Below, piece after piece: positions 9,481 to 17,825 of a stretch of 64,000 bases of DNA. How positions within the stretch are numbered: the stretch's first letter is position 1; each line of letters begins with the position of its first letter. The DNA comes from JAVBKX01 sp031553835. GTDB lineage: Bacteria; Bacteroidota; Bacteroidia; Bacteroidales; Azobacteroidaceae. The stretch is from NCBI GenBank assembly GCA_031553835.1, contig JAVBKX010000026.1, forward strand, positions 1-64,000, read 5' to 3'. The position numbers were made by a program, and so were the translations under genes. Under the pieces are notes generated by a model. That model was given only the letters and a program-made list of their open reading frames with translations, had not been told where the DNA came from and made no database searches.

Positions 9481-12400
9481 TTAGATCATCTGTAAATGCA
9501 CCTGTCCTCCTTGATGATTGACATCTAACGTAACCACTTCTGTCAGGAATTTATGTGCTTTCGTTTTATCTTCCAATCCCAGAAATCCTAATCCCATTAC
9601 ATAATTGCAATGGATGCGGTTTCGAACATTCAAATCGTCATCCCAAATTGCTAAATCAGGAAGAGACACTGCAAAATAATCGATCCTGCATTCGTCAAAT
9701 AAATGTTTCTCGCCGTGAGCGATCAGTTTATTGAAACAGCTACGCGCTTTATCTTCATGTCCCAACGCGCGCCAGGCCAACCCTTGATAAAAGATCTTAT
9801 CCGGTTGCTGGTCATTATAAAAAAATGCCTGCTGCGGTTCGGACGAACCCTGAGTAGCTTTTTCAAACCATTTACAGGCATTGGTTTCGTCTCCCAATCC
9901 ACGATATGCTAAGCCTTTATAGTATTCCACATCATTTTCCTCAATATTAATCAGTTTTCCTTCTCCAAGATTGTGAGGATACACTTCTGTTTCTTTCAAT
10001 AAATCAAGCGCTTCGGCAAACCGTTTTTCGCCAATCGCTTTTTTCGCCAGTTCGACACGGCACAACACATATTGCCCTGTAACCTTTCCTTCTCCACCTT
10101 CCCAAGGATGGAATTTGCGGGAAGCGATCAATTGTTTTGCTTCCTCATAACGCGCCAATTGGTTGCACAATGTAATACGCTCGATACACAGATCATCCCT
10201 TTGCTCCACTAACGGCAAATGTTTTTCCAGGAAAATCAAACGTTCCAAATGCGAGCATCCTGTTTTTTTATACAACTGATCTAATTCCATCAGTATGCGA
10301 GCATCGGTAGCATCTAAAGCAAATGCTTTTTCCAACAATTCGCGGGCTTTCGCTTTATCTCCTTTTTTATTGTAATATGCTAAAGCCAAATTCCGCAATA
10401 CGGTAGGAAAAGTATCATCGATATCTGCTGACTTTTCCCAGCAATCCATAGCTTCCGGATACTGACGGGCAGCATACCAGAAATTACCAAGGTAGTAAGG
10501 CGCCTTCGAATCCGAAGGATTGACCCGCATCGCATCCTGCAAAATATTTATTTCTTCAATCCGGTTAGGGAAGCATTTATCGGGACAAACCTGAGCGGCT
10601 TGAGTATAATAAGATTTCGCTTTTTCAACGTCACCTGCACAAGAAGCAAAATAACCGAGAGAGTAATAAGCCATAGGATATAAGGCCAAAGGCGAAAGGT
10701 GCAGGGATTCATTAGCCTTTTGCCCTTTGTCCTTTGCCAAAATATATTCATTTAAGAATTGTTCTGCTTCATTAAATAATCCCGCCGCCGCATAATCCAA
10801 CGCATATTCGATATATGCATGTACACGGTCTTGCATCAATTGATGAATTTCATTTAAAACTGCATCATCCTGAGTCAGCAAATATTTCTCAAAGCGGCAT
10901 CCCATATTGAAACTGTCGATAGAAAGCGAATTTTCAATCCATTTCAAAGCCTCTTCTTTTTTTCCTGTTTTTCTTAAAATCGCAGCTTTCAACGCCCGCG
11001 CCTTATGATTGTGCCAGTTTCTGACCAACGATCGTTCCACCGCATCCAACGCTTTCTCCAACCTTGCACCTTGTTCCTTGCACCTTGCGCCCATCACATC
11101 AATTTGAGCAACTGCCAAATAGGCTGCGTCCTGCCAGGCCGCATTCCAGGCCGATTTATAAAATGCAGTATAAGCCTCCTCATATTTTCCCTGCATTTTC
11201 AGTGACCAACCCAAATTATAATAAGGTTCTCCGTCGTAAGGATTCGGATTACGTTCGGTCAATGTTTCAATGGCTTTGCGGAAATAAGGTTCTGCTTTAA
11301 CGAATTGACCTTTACGCATATACAGCAATCCAACCGCATTATTGCAACGCACATCACCCGGTTCGCGATCCAATGCTTCGAAGTAATAATCAAAAGGATT
11401 ATAAGTTGCATGACGGTATTGTTCCAAATGCAATCCGGTCAAATACAACTGTTCGACAGATGCAATTTCTTTCGGATTTTTAGCGGCGCGCGCCGGATCG
11501 GGAACCGGTTTAATCTCCGGTTTTTCGGCCTGGTAATTAAGCAACAACCGATTGTCGGATGTAAATAATTCAAAGATCAGATTTTCAGGCAATACAATCC
11601 CTGTTTTCACTGTTGCTTCAAAAGGTTGAGCCGGCGAAGTACTGATGATTTTATCCAAATAAATGGTTCCATCCACATTTCTTAGAATAATCCTCAGACT
11701 ATTATAAACACTTGTAGTATAAAGAATAACCTTCGCTTCATCTTGATTCGTCTCTACATTAACCATCGCTTCCTTGTTGGCATTTTTCACATAACCCACT
11801 TCGGAATAAGGCATAAAATATTGTACCCACGATTTTTCTTCATACGGTTGCAACCAAGTAAAATCGGGCTGATTATCGGTAAAAACTCCGGTCATCAATT
11901 CGATATACGGACCATCTTCATCGGTCAGGTTTCTATCCCAGGCAATACCGAAATCACCATTTCCCCAGGTCCACTGTTTTTTCCCGGGAGAAACATGATG
12001 ATTGGCTACATGCAACAAACCGCCTTTCACATTATCTTCATAGCCCCCCACAAAATCATATTTGGATTGGATGGCCATATAAGAGGTGGGCACCGGAATA
12101 TTCTTATATTTCGAAATATCGACACCCGCCGAATAATCTTGTTTGTAATACACTCCGGTCGCTATCGGGAAATTCGAAACATCCCGCTTGCCATGATCAA
12201 ATACAGCGTGTACATCCGGTGGAAAAACCGAATGATAATCATCGTGCACCACTACGGCCGGATTAGCCCACCACAAAAAAGTTTGAGGAAAAGGAGTCCG
12301 GTTATAAATCTGCACCTTAATCTCAATATATGACTTATCAGGATGTAATGTAAATCCTTGCATACCTTTGGTGCGGAACATGCGTTCAACCTCATTGCAC

Positions 12401-12882
12401 CAGATCGTTTTACTGCCATCGGCATTTTCTTCAATCTTACAATCGGTCGGCAAGAAAGTACTCGGACGATGGTGTTGCGGCCAGTTAAATTCGATTCCTC
12501 CCGAGATCCAGGGACCGACCAAACCGACCAACGCCGGTTTTACTACCTGATTATAATATACAAAATGGCGCTTTTTTATTTTATCGTAAGCCATGTGGAT
12601 ACGCCCTCCCAATTCGGGCAAAATCATCACTTTTATATATTCATTTTCAATAAAAAAGGCTCGATACGGTTTGTCCACTTTTTCATCCGATATTTTTTCA
12701 ATAACCGGATAAGGATAGACTGCACCGGAACTTCCCTGATAAACTCTTTTTTCTAAGAAAATCGGATTCTTTTCTTCCTCTCCAACCGGATAAGTAGGCA
12801 ACAGAATTTCCTCTTCCCACGCACGCACCACGCCTTTTTCTGTTACTGTAGGCTGAATTAAATAAGTTGTTATTTTTTCCAT
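9481..12882 (-). CDS. DUF5107 domain protein with C-terminal TPR repeats
   Basis: 1133 residues, no signal peptide or membrane segment, so cytoplasmic. Residues about 30-440 form the DUF5107 region, a galactose-mutarotase-like beta-sandwich recognisable by LPELGGRIHMAYDK, GPWISGGIEFNWPQHH and LWWANPAVVVHDDYHSVFP. From about 480 to the end it is helical with repeated TPR motifs (for example NAVGLLYMRKGQFVKAEPYFRKAI). Proteins of this kind accompany sugar-degradation genes in many bacteria; their reaction is not established to my knowledge. It lies between the sugar permease and GH97, suggesting a role in intracellular handling or sensing of the imported sugar. Two short stretches, GARCKEQGARLEK (about residue 597) and AKDKGQKANESLHLSPLA (about 713), are encoded by heptamer arrays and look like insertions into the TPR region. 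Confidence 0.85.
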   Translation of the reverse strand: MEKITTYLIQPTVTEKGVVRAWEEEILLPTYPVGEEEKNPIFLEKRVYQGSSGAVYPYPVIEKISDEKVDKPYRAFFIENEYIKVMILPELGGRIHMAYDKIKKRHFVYYNQVVKPALVGLVGPWISGGIEFNWPQHHRPSTFLPTDCKIEENADGSKTIWCNEVERMFRTKGMQGFTLHPDKSYIEIKVQIYNRTPFPQTFLWWANPAVVVHDDYHSVFPPDVHAVFDHGKRDVSNFPIATGVYYKQDYSAGVDISKYKNIPVPTSYMAIQSKYDFVGGYEDNVKGGLLHVANHHVSPGKKQWTWGNGDFGIAWDRNLTDEDGPYIELMTGVFTDNQPDFTWLQPYEEKSWVQYFMPYSEVGYVKNANKEAMVNVETNQDEAKVILYTTSVYNSLRIILRNVDGTIYLDKIISTSPAQPFEATVKTGIVLPENLIFELFTSDNRLLLNYQAEKPEIKPVPDPARAAKNPKEIASVEQLYLTGLHLEQYRHATYNPFDYYFEALDREPGDVRCNNAVGLLYMRKGQFVKAEPYFRKAIETLTERNPNPYDGEPYYNLGWSLKMQGKYEEAYTAFYKSAWNAAWQDAAYLAVAQIDVMGARCKEQGARLEKALDAVERSLVRNWHNHKARALKAAILRKTGKKEEALKWIENSLSIDSFNMGCRFEKYLLTQDDAVLNEIHQLMQDRVHAYIEYALDYAAAGLFNEAEQFLNEYILAKDKGQKANESLHLSPLALYPMAYYSLGYFASCAGDVEKAKSYYTQAAQVCPDKCFPNRIEEINILQDAMRVNPSDSKAPYYLGNFWYAARQYPEAMDCWEKSADIDDTFPTVLRNLALAYYNKKGDKAKARELLEKAFALDATDARILMELDQLYKKTGCSHLERLIFLEKHLPLVEQRDDLCIERITLCNQLARYEEAKQLIASRKFHPWEGGEGKVTGQYVLCRVELAKKAIGEKRFAEALDLLKETEVYPHNLGEGKLINIEENDVEYYKGLAYRGLGDETNACKWFEKATQGSSEPQQAFFYNDQQPDKIFYQGLAWRALGHEDKARSCFNKLIAHGEKHLFDECRIDYFAVSLPDLAIWDDDLNVRNRIHCNYVMGLGFLGLEDKTKAHKFLTEVVTLDVNHQGGQVHLQMI
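10684..10743. repeat. In-frame period-7 array with dyad symmetry inside the DUF5107-TPR gene
   Basis: Plus-strand units GGCCAAA, GGCGAAA, GGTGCAG (10684-10704) are followed after a short spacer by GCCTTTT, GCCCTTT, GTCCTTT, GCCAAAA (about 10715-10742). The second half is an imperfect inverted copy of the first. The block encodes AKDKGQKANESLHLSPLA on the minus strand without breaking the frame. Confidence 0.6.
11058..11092. repeat. In-frame period-7 array (single arm) inside the DUF5107-TPR gene
   Basis: Five heptamers of the type CCTTGCA, CCTTGTT, CCTTGCA, CCTTGCG lie in direct tandem. On the minus strand they encode GARCKEQGAR. No inverted partner is visible nearby, unlike the other heptamer arrays in this window. 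Confidence 0.55.
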
Positions 12883-12890
12883 GATTTTTA

Positions 12891-12963
12891 GTTACGGGTT
12901 ACAAGTTACAAGTTACGAGTTATGGACTTAGACCTTTGTAACTCGTAACTTGTAACTCGTAAC
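12891..12963. repeat. Intergenic heptamer palindrome between the MFS gene and the DUF5107 gene
   Basis: Direct heptamers GTTACGG, GTTACAA, GTTACAA, GTTACGA run from 12891. The 25 bases 12898-12922 pair with 12939-12963 at 24 of 25 positions around a 16-base loop. The right arm touches the MFS stop codon (TAG, 12963-12965). The element nearly fills the 80-base gap, so the transcript linking MFS to DUF5107 would carry a large hairpin. Possible roles are attenuation, mRNA end protection or simply a dispersed repeat. Confidence 0.75.
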
Positions 12964-14348
12964 TATTTCGTCAATTGATTCTCTATTTCTTCCAATGATT
13001 TTCCTTTCGTTTCAGGTAAGCGCATTTTAATGAAAATAAAACCTAAAATACAAATGGCCCCATATACCCAAAATGTTCCATACGAGCCCAATCCTTTATT
13101 CAATAATGGAAATGTATAGGTAAGTACAAAACAGGCTGTCCACAATGAAAATGTAGCCACGGCCATAGCCATTCCCCTTATTTTTGTAGGAAATATCTCA
13201 GCAATCACTACCCAGGCGATGGGAGCCAGCGTCATCGCATAACATGCAATGGCAGCTACCACCATAATCAAGACAAAGATTCCTGTAACCTGAAAATAAT
13301 AACATGCCCCAAGAACGGCGTAAACACAAGCCAAACCGGCGGCACCAAACAACAACAAAGCTCTTCTGCCCAATTTATCGACAGTGTACATTCCAACAAA
13401 AGTGAATATCAGGTTAGTAACTCCTGTTACCACTATATTAAATAATATATCTGAAACTCCATATCCTGCCGCAGAAAATATCTCCTGGGCATAATTAAAA
13501 ATAACATTGATGCCACACCATTGTTGGAAAACGGCAATCACGATTCCAATCAATAATATTTTAGGTATCTTTCCTTGTAGCAGCATTTTATAATTCAATT
13601 TTTCCCTGACAGCACCCACTACAGTTTTCATGGCTTCTATCTCCTGCCGGGCATATTCTTTTCCTCCGATACGGGACAATATTTTACCCGCACGTTCATA
13701 CCGCGCCTGTGTTGCCAACCAACGAGGACTTTCGGGAATAATAAATACTAAGAGAAAGAAAAATACAGCCGGGACTCCTCCTGCCCAGAACATCCAACGC
13801 CATCCCATTTGTCCATTCCAGGATGCCAGAATATCTTCGCCCGGGGCAATCGGATCCGCAATCAGCCAATTCACAATCTGAGCAGACAAAATTCCGATCA
13901 CTATTGTCAACTGATTTATTGAAACAAAACGCCCCCTGATATTGGTAGGTGAAACTTCTGCTATATACATAGGTGAAAGGTTGGATGCAATTCCGATGCC
14001 AATTCCTCCAAATACCCTGAAAATTATAAACCATTCTATGGTATTAACAATTCCAGTGCCTACTGCTGCCAGAATAAAAATCAACGAAGCTACCACCATC
14101 AGTGGTTTTCGTCCATAACGATCGGACAAACTTCCCGATACCATTACTCCCAACAAACAGCCCAAAATAGCGCTCCCCATCACCCAACCCTGCATGGCCG
14201 GCGCATCGGTGATTCCGAAATATACTTCATAAAATGGTTTCGCTCCTCCGATTACAACCCAATCGTAACCAAACAAAAGTCCTCCCATCGCCGAGACCAG
14301 CGAAATAAGCAATAAATAAGATGTAGTTTGTGCCTTATTTTTTCCCAT
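12963..14348 (-). CDS. Sugar porter family MFS transporter
   Basis: 461 residues with about 12 hydrophobic segments. Sugar-porter signatures are all visible: GGLLFGYDWVVIGG at the first helix, DRYGRKP between helices 2 and 3, PESPRWL after helix 6, DKLGRRALLL between helices 8 and 9, and PETKGKSLEEIE at the C-terminus. Such proteins (XylE/GlcP/AraE type) import a free hexose or pentose by H+ symport across the inner membrane. In this locus galactose, mannose or a related monosaccharide is the likely cargo, but sequence alone does not fix it. It is the first gene of the minus-strand locus, divergent from the AraC regulator at 14510, and is separated from the DUF5107 gene by a heptamer hairpin. 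Confidence 0.92.
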   Translation of the reverse strand: MGKNKAQTTSYLLLISLVSAMGGLLFGYDWVVIGGAKPFYEVYFGITDAPAMQGWVMGSAILGCLLGVMVSGSLSDRYGRKPLMVVASLIFILAAVGTGIVNTIEWFIIFRVFGGIGIGIASNLSPMYIAEVSPTNIRGRFVSINQLTIVIGILSAQIVNWLIADPIAPGEDILASWNGQMGWRWMFWAGGVPAVFFFLLVFIIPESPRWLATQARYERAGKILSRIGGKEYARQEIEAMKTVVGAVREKLNYKMLLQGKIPKILLIGIVIAVFQQWCGINVIFNYAQEIFSAAGYGVSDILFNIVVTGVTNLIFTFVGMYTVDKLGRRALLLFGAAGLACVYAVLGACYYFQVTGIFVLIMVVAAIACYAMTLAPIAWVVIAEIFPTKIRGMAMAVATFSLWTACFVLTYTFPLLNKGLGSYGTFWVYGAICILGFIFIKMRLPETKGKSLEEIENQLTK

Positions 14349-14376
14349 GGCATTTTTAAATTAAAATTCAGAGATA

Positions 14377-14384
14377 CAAAATTA
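14377..14384 (-). promoter_or_regulatory. Candidate -7 element for the MFS-led operon
   Basis: Reads TAATTTTG on the minus strand, 29 bases before the MFS start, matching TAnnTTTG. The -33 element is not clear. It lies in the 161-base divergent region shared with the AraC gene, a natural place for an AraC-family operator, though no direct-repeat operator was confidently identified. Confidence 0.4.
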
Positions 14385-14440
14385 CAGTGCGAAAAATTAA
14401 AAAAAATGCACAATTCACGGAAATAAATGTAAATTATCAC

Positions 14441-14448
14441 TATTTTTG
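14441..14448 (+). promoter_or_regulatory. Candidate -7 element for the AraC-family regulator
   Basis: TATTTTTG matches the TAnnTTTG -7 consensus and lies 62 bases before the regulator ATG at 14510. No convincing -33 TTTG at the standard spacing. Confidence 0.4.
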
Positions 14449-14509
14449 CAACGTCATACATCAAAATAAAAACGTATGTATAGTCAAAATGTAATTTATA
14501 CCTGTTATC

Positions 14510-15424
14510 ATGGAAAAAACCCCTGCTCCAATACCGGAGAAGATAGCCGAAGGATTTAAGGGGGAAAAAGCGATAGTAACCCCGTATAACATTCGGAATT
14601 ATCAAGCTGCCAATGCGATTACAAAACAATTGTATGTAACACACATCGGTTATTATCCGAAAGCCAAATTCCATTTCAGGGAGCGTACCGACGGATGTCC
14701 TGAAAATATTCTGATTTACTGCGAAGAAGGATGCGGCTATGTTTCGTGTAGTGGAGAAAAATACGAATTACGAAACAACCAGGCTTTTATCATTCCATCC
14801 AAAACGCCTCACTCTTACGAATCCAACAACCACAACCCCTGGAGTATTTACTGGTTGCATTTTTGCGGAGAGAACATCTCCATGTTTTCTTCCATCATCG
14901 GGCGGATCATTCACATCGAAGAATCGGACAAAAGCCGGTATAAAGACCGTTTTTTATTGTTTGAAGAAATGTATCAAAATTTAGAAATGGGGTATAGTCC
15001 GGAAAACCTGGAATACGTCAGCTTCTGTTTAATGCATTTCCTGGCATCATTGAAATACATCAATCAATTCAGGGAAATCAAGAATGTCAAAGAAAGCGAC
15101 ATAATTCAAAAAAGCATTCTCTATATGAAAGAAAATTTGGAAAGACGAGTCTCGCTGGAAGAAATTGCCGACTACGCAGGATATTCCAGTTCCCGTTTTG
15201 GAGCGCTCTTTATGGAAAAAACATCCTATTCGCCTATCGAATATTACAACCAGCTTAAAATTCAACGGGCTTGCTCTTATCTCCAATTTTCCGATTTAAA
15301 ATTAAAAGAAATCGCTTTCAGGCTGGGGTATTATGATCCATTCCATTTTTCCAAAGCATTTAAATTAGAAATGGAAATTACGCCAAAAGAATATCGGAAA
15401 AGGTATCAAACTCAAAAAAAATAA
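14510..15424 (+). CDS. AraC-family transcriptional regulator
   Basis: 304 residues. An N-terminal cupin-like ligand-binding half (about 40-170, with LIYCEEGCGYVSCSGEKYEL and FIIPSKTPHSYES) precedes a hinge. A C-terminal pair of helix-turn-helices follows from about residue 205 (VSLEEIADYAGYSSSRFGALF, then LKEIAFRLGYYDPFHFSKAF and EITPKEYRKRY). This layout is that of one-component sugar sensors such as AraC and RhaR. It is divergent from the MFS/galactosidase operon and is the best candidate for its activator in response to a sugar. The downstream winged-helix gene starts 12 bases after its stop, so the two are probably co-transcribed. Confidence 0.9.
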   Translation: MEKTPAPIPEKIAEGFKGEKAIVTPYNIRNYQAANAITKQLYVTHIGYYPKAKFHFRERTDGCPENILIYCEEGCGYVSCSGEKYELRNNQAFIIPSKTPHSYESNNHNPWSIYWLHFCGENISMFSSIIGRIIHIEESDKSRYKDRFLLFEEMYQNLEMGYSPENLEYVSFCLMHFLASLKYINQFREIKNVKESDIIQKSILYMKENLERRVSLEEIADYAGYSSSRFGALFMEKTSYSPIEYYNQLKIQRACSYLQFSDLKLKEIAFRLGYYDPFHFSKAFKLEMEITPKEYRKRYQTQKK

Positions 15425-15436
15425 ATCTGACAGAAA

Positions 15437-16480
15437 ATGATAACTAACCTGCGACTAATCAGTCAACAACTGGCCAATTCAAATTGTAAAACACCCAAAG
15501 AGGTAGTGGCCTGGATGGGCGCCATGCAAGCGCAAGATTATAATATGGCTAAATGGGCGATCGGCATCCGTTTGCCCGGCAGTACCGACAACATAATAGA
15601 AGATGCATTCAACCGGGGCGAAATCCTCCGCACGCACGTAATGCGCCCGACCTGGCATTTCGTCACCCCTGAAAATTACCGGTGGATGATGGAACTTACA
15701 GCTCCCAGGCTTCGCTCCGCGACTCAGTCCAATGACAGGAATCGAGGATTGACCAATGAAATATATAATAAATGTAACCGCATCATTGAAAGAGCATTGG
15801 AAGGCAACAAACAATTGTCACGGGAAGAAATTGCCGTTGAACTCAAAAAACATAACATCGAAATCGATAACATGCAAATGTACCGGATCATGTTTCATGC
15901 AGAATTGGACGGTATCGTTTGCAGCGGAGCTTTACATGGGAGACAACAGACTTATACTTTAGTGGAAGAACGTATCCCTCCCACTCCTTCTTTACATCGT
16001 GAAGAAGCATTAGCCCGGTTGGTACGCTTATATTTTACCAGCCATTGTCCGGCTACATTACAAGATTTTACCTGGTGGTCGGGGCTATCCCTTACTGATG
16101 CAAAAATCGGATTAGAAGCAATAAAACCGGACTTTATTTCCGAAAAAATAAACGGACAAATTTATTGGATTTCAAACTTGCACAGCAACATCGCAAAAGC
16201 GCCTGCGTCCGTTCTCTTACTACCGGCCTACGATGAATATGTAATCAGCTATAAAAATCGGGAAGCTGTCGTTGCCTCACATCATCAACCGCAAGTCATC
16301 TCATCCAACGGAATATTTTATCCTGTTGTTCTAAAAAACGGTATTGTAGTTGGTCGTTGGAAAAAGGCAGCGACAAAAAAAGCAAATCCGGCAATCGACT
16401 TTTTCAATCCCGAAGATCAGGAAACCAAGCAGATGACGGATTATGCAGTTGCCGCTTTCCGGCAATTTATGTCGATATAA
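15437..16480 (+). CDS. Winged-helix DNA-binding protein, AlkZ/YcaQ-like (HTH_42)
   Basis: 347 residues without a signal peptide. The N-terminal third contains GAMQAQDYNMAKWAIGIR and RTHVMRPTWHFV, and the middle contains TLQDFTWWSGLSLTDAK; these are landmarks of the AlkZ-type winged-helix family (PF06224). Characterised members are DNA glycosylases that unhook interstrand crosslinks or excise alkylated bases using a QxQ or QxD motif; here MQAQD is present. Many family members of this shorter type have unknown activity, so DNA repair is a family-based guess. It follows the AraC gene by 12 bases, with no obvious functional link to sugar metabolism. Confidence 0.8.
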   Translation: MITNLRLISQQLANSNCKTPKEVVAWMGAMQAQDYNMAKWAIGIRLPGSTDNIIEDAFNRGEILRTHVMRPTWHFVTPENYRWMMELTAPRLRSATQSNDRNRGLTNEIYNKCNRIIERALEGNKQLSREEIAVELKKHNIEIDNMQMYRIMFHAELDGIVCSGALHGRQQTYTLVEERIPPTPSLHREEALARLVRLYFTSHCPATLQDFTWWSGLSLTDAKIGLEAIKPDFISEKINGQIYWISNLHSNIAKAPASVLLLPAYDEYVISYKNREAVVASHHQPQVISSNGIFYPVVLKNGIVVGRWKKAATKKANPAIDFFNPEDQETKQMTDYAVAAFRQFMSI

Positions 16481-16492
16481 AATTTTCCCCGA

Positions 16493-17809
16493 TTATTTTT
16501 TCAGCCACCTGAAAATATCGTTACCATTGGCATAAAGCAGCAGGCCAACCAACAAAATCATTCCTGCCATTTGGGCATATTCCATAAATTTTTCGTTTGG
16601 CTTGCGGCGTGCTATCACTTCGTATAGCAAGAACATCACATGCCCGCCATCCAACAACGGGATCGGCAATAGGTTCATCACACCCAATACGATCGACAAA
16701 AATGCAGTCATCGTCCAGAATGCATACCAATTCCATTGGGAAGGGAAAAAGCTCCCGATTGTTCCGAAACCACCCAAACTTTGCGCTCCTTCTTTAGAGA
16801 AAATAAATTTAAATTGATTGAGATATCCTTTTATGGCATTGAATCCCTGCATAATCCCTGCAGGAAATGATTCGAAGAAACCATATTTCGTAGTCTCCGT
16901 CGGATAAAAATCAAATGCAGTCTTAATGCCAACGCCTAATTTTCCCTGGCTGTTTGGAATAGCTGTTACATGCATCAATTCTCCTTTCCGATACAAACTC
17001 AGTTCAATAGACTGACTCTTATTAGCAAGCAACGCTTTGGAAATGCCGGTGTATTCCACAGTCTGACCATTGACTCCTACAATGCTGTCTCCAATTTGCA
17101 AACCAGCTTTTCCTGCGGGAGATGCATTACCTACCTGAACGATCACAAAAGGATAACGAGGTTCAAAATTCGGTTCTTTCTGAAACACTACATTTTTGAA
17201 ATCAGCCGGCAAATCAATCGTAACCCGTTCACCATTTCTCAACACCGTAATATGTTGGGCTGTCGCAATCTTCATGAGACTATTCGCATCCATTTTAGTA
17301 ATGGCGACGCCATCGGCTTCCAACGGCAAATCTCCATCCTGAAATCCGGCCTGATGAGTAAATTCATTATATGAAAGTCCCTGCGAAATATTCTGTAGAG
17401 GCAATTCTTCTTTTCCCCAATAAAACAAAATCATCGCATAAATGAAGAAGGCCAGAATAAAATTCATGAGTACCCCGCCTACCATGATCAACAACCGTTG
17501 CCATGCAGATTTTGAACGAAACTCCCAAGGTTGCTCCGGACCGGCTAACTGTTCTTTATCCATACTTTCGTCCATCATCCCCGCCAATTTGACATAACCG
17601 CCTAAAGGCAGCCATCCCAAACCATATTCCGTTTCACTATTTTTTGGCTTGAATTTGTATAAAGAAAACCACGGATTAAAAAACAAATAAAACTTTTCCA
17701 CCCTGACTCCAAAAATGCGGGCAAAAATAAAGTGACCGCATTCATGAACAATCACCAAAATCGATAAACTTAAAACTAACTGTAACGCCTTAATTATAAA
17801 TGTTTCCAT
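16493..17809 (-). CDS. rseP: RIP metalloprotease RseP (site-2 protease)
   Basis: 438 residues, the usual family length. The first membrane segment contains the zinc-binding HECGH (His22, Glu23, His26). A PDZ domain follows (GNASPAGKAGLQIGDSIVGVNGQ begins near residue 227). The second conserved site, NLLPIPLLDGGH, lies in a C-terminal membrane segment near 385. It cleaves membrane-embedded anti-sigma factors or signal-peptide remnants within the inner membrane. It is downstream of dxr, a common arrangement in Bacteroidota, but the 94-base gap between them is filled by an AT-rich inverted repeat. The stop lies 12 bases from the end of the convergent AlkZ-like gene. Confidence 0.95.
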   Translation of the reverse strand: METFIIKALQLVLSLSILVIVHECGHFIFARIFGVRVEKFYLFFNPWFSLYKFKPKNSETEYGLGWLPLGGYVKLAGMMDESMDKEQLAGPEQPWEFRSKSAWQRLLIMVGGVLMNFILAFFIYAMILFYWGKEELPLQNISQGLSYNEFTHQAGFQDGDLPLEADGVAITKMDANSLMKIATAQHITVLRNGERVTIDLPADFKNVVFQKEPNFEPRYPFVIVQVGNASPAGKAGLQIGDSIVGVNGQTVEYTGISKALLANKSQSIELSLYRKGELMHVTAIPNSQGKLGVGIKTAFDFYPTETTKYGFFESFPAGIMQGFNAIKGYLNQFKFIFSKEGAQSLGGFGTIGSFFPSQWNWYAFWTMTAFLSIVLGVMNLLPIPLLDGGHVMFLLYEVIARRKPNEKFMEYAQMAGMILLVGLLLYANGNDIFRWLKK

Positions 17810-17825
17810 ATTTTTTTAAAAAATT

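Noticed and set aside
10684..11092. Frameshift or pseudogene in the DUF5107-TPR gene because of repeat insertion
   Set aside because: The frame is intact through both arrays and TPR motifs continue on either side.
11743..12333. Open frame of 196 codons on the plus strand opposite the DUF5107 gene
   Set aside because: It is antisense to a well-supported protein domain, has no recognisable domain or promoter and is explained by the codon use of the minus-strand gene.
12891..12963. CRISPR-like or insertion-sequence end interpretation of the tandem units
   Set aside because: Units are 7 bases, contiguous without spacers, and no cas or transposase gene is near; it is a heptamer palindrome instead.
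14252..14674. Open frame of 140 codons on the minus strand overlapping the AraC start and MFS start
   Set aside because: It covers the divergent promoter region and parts of two firm genes; no family resemblance.
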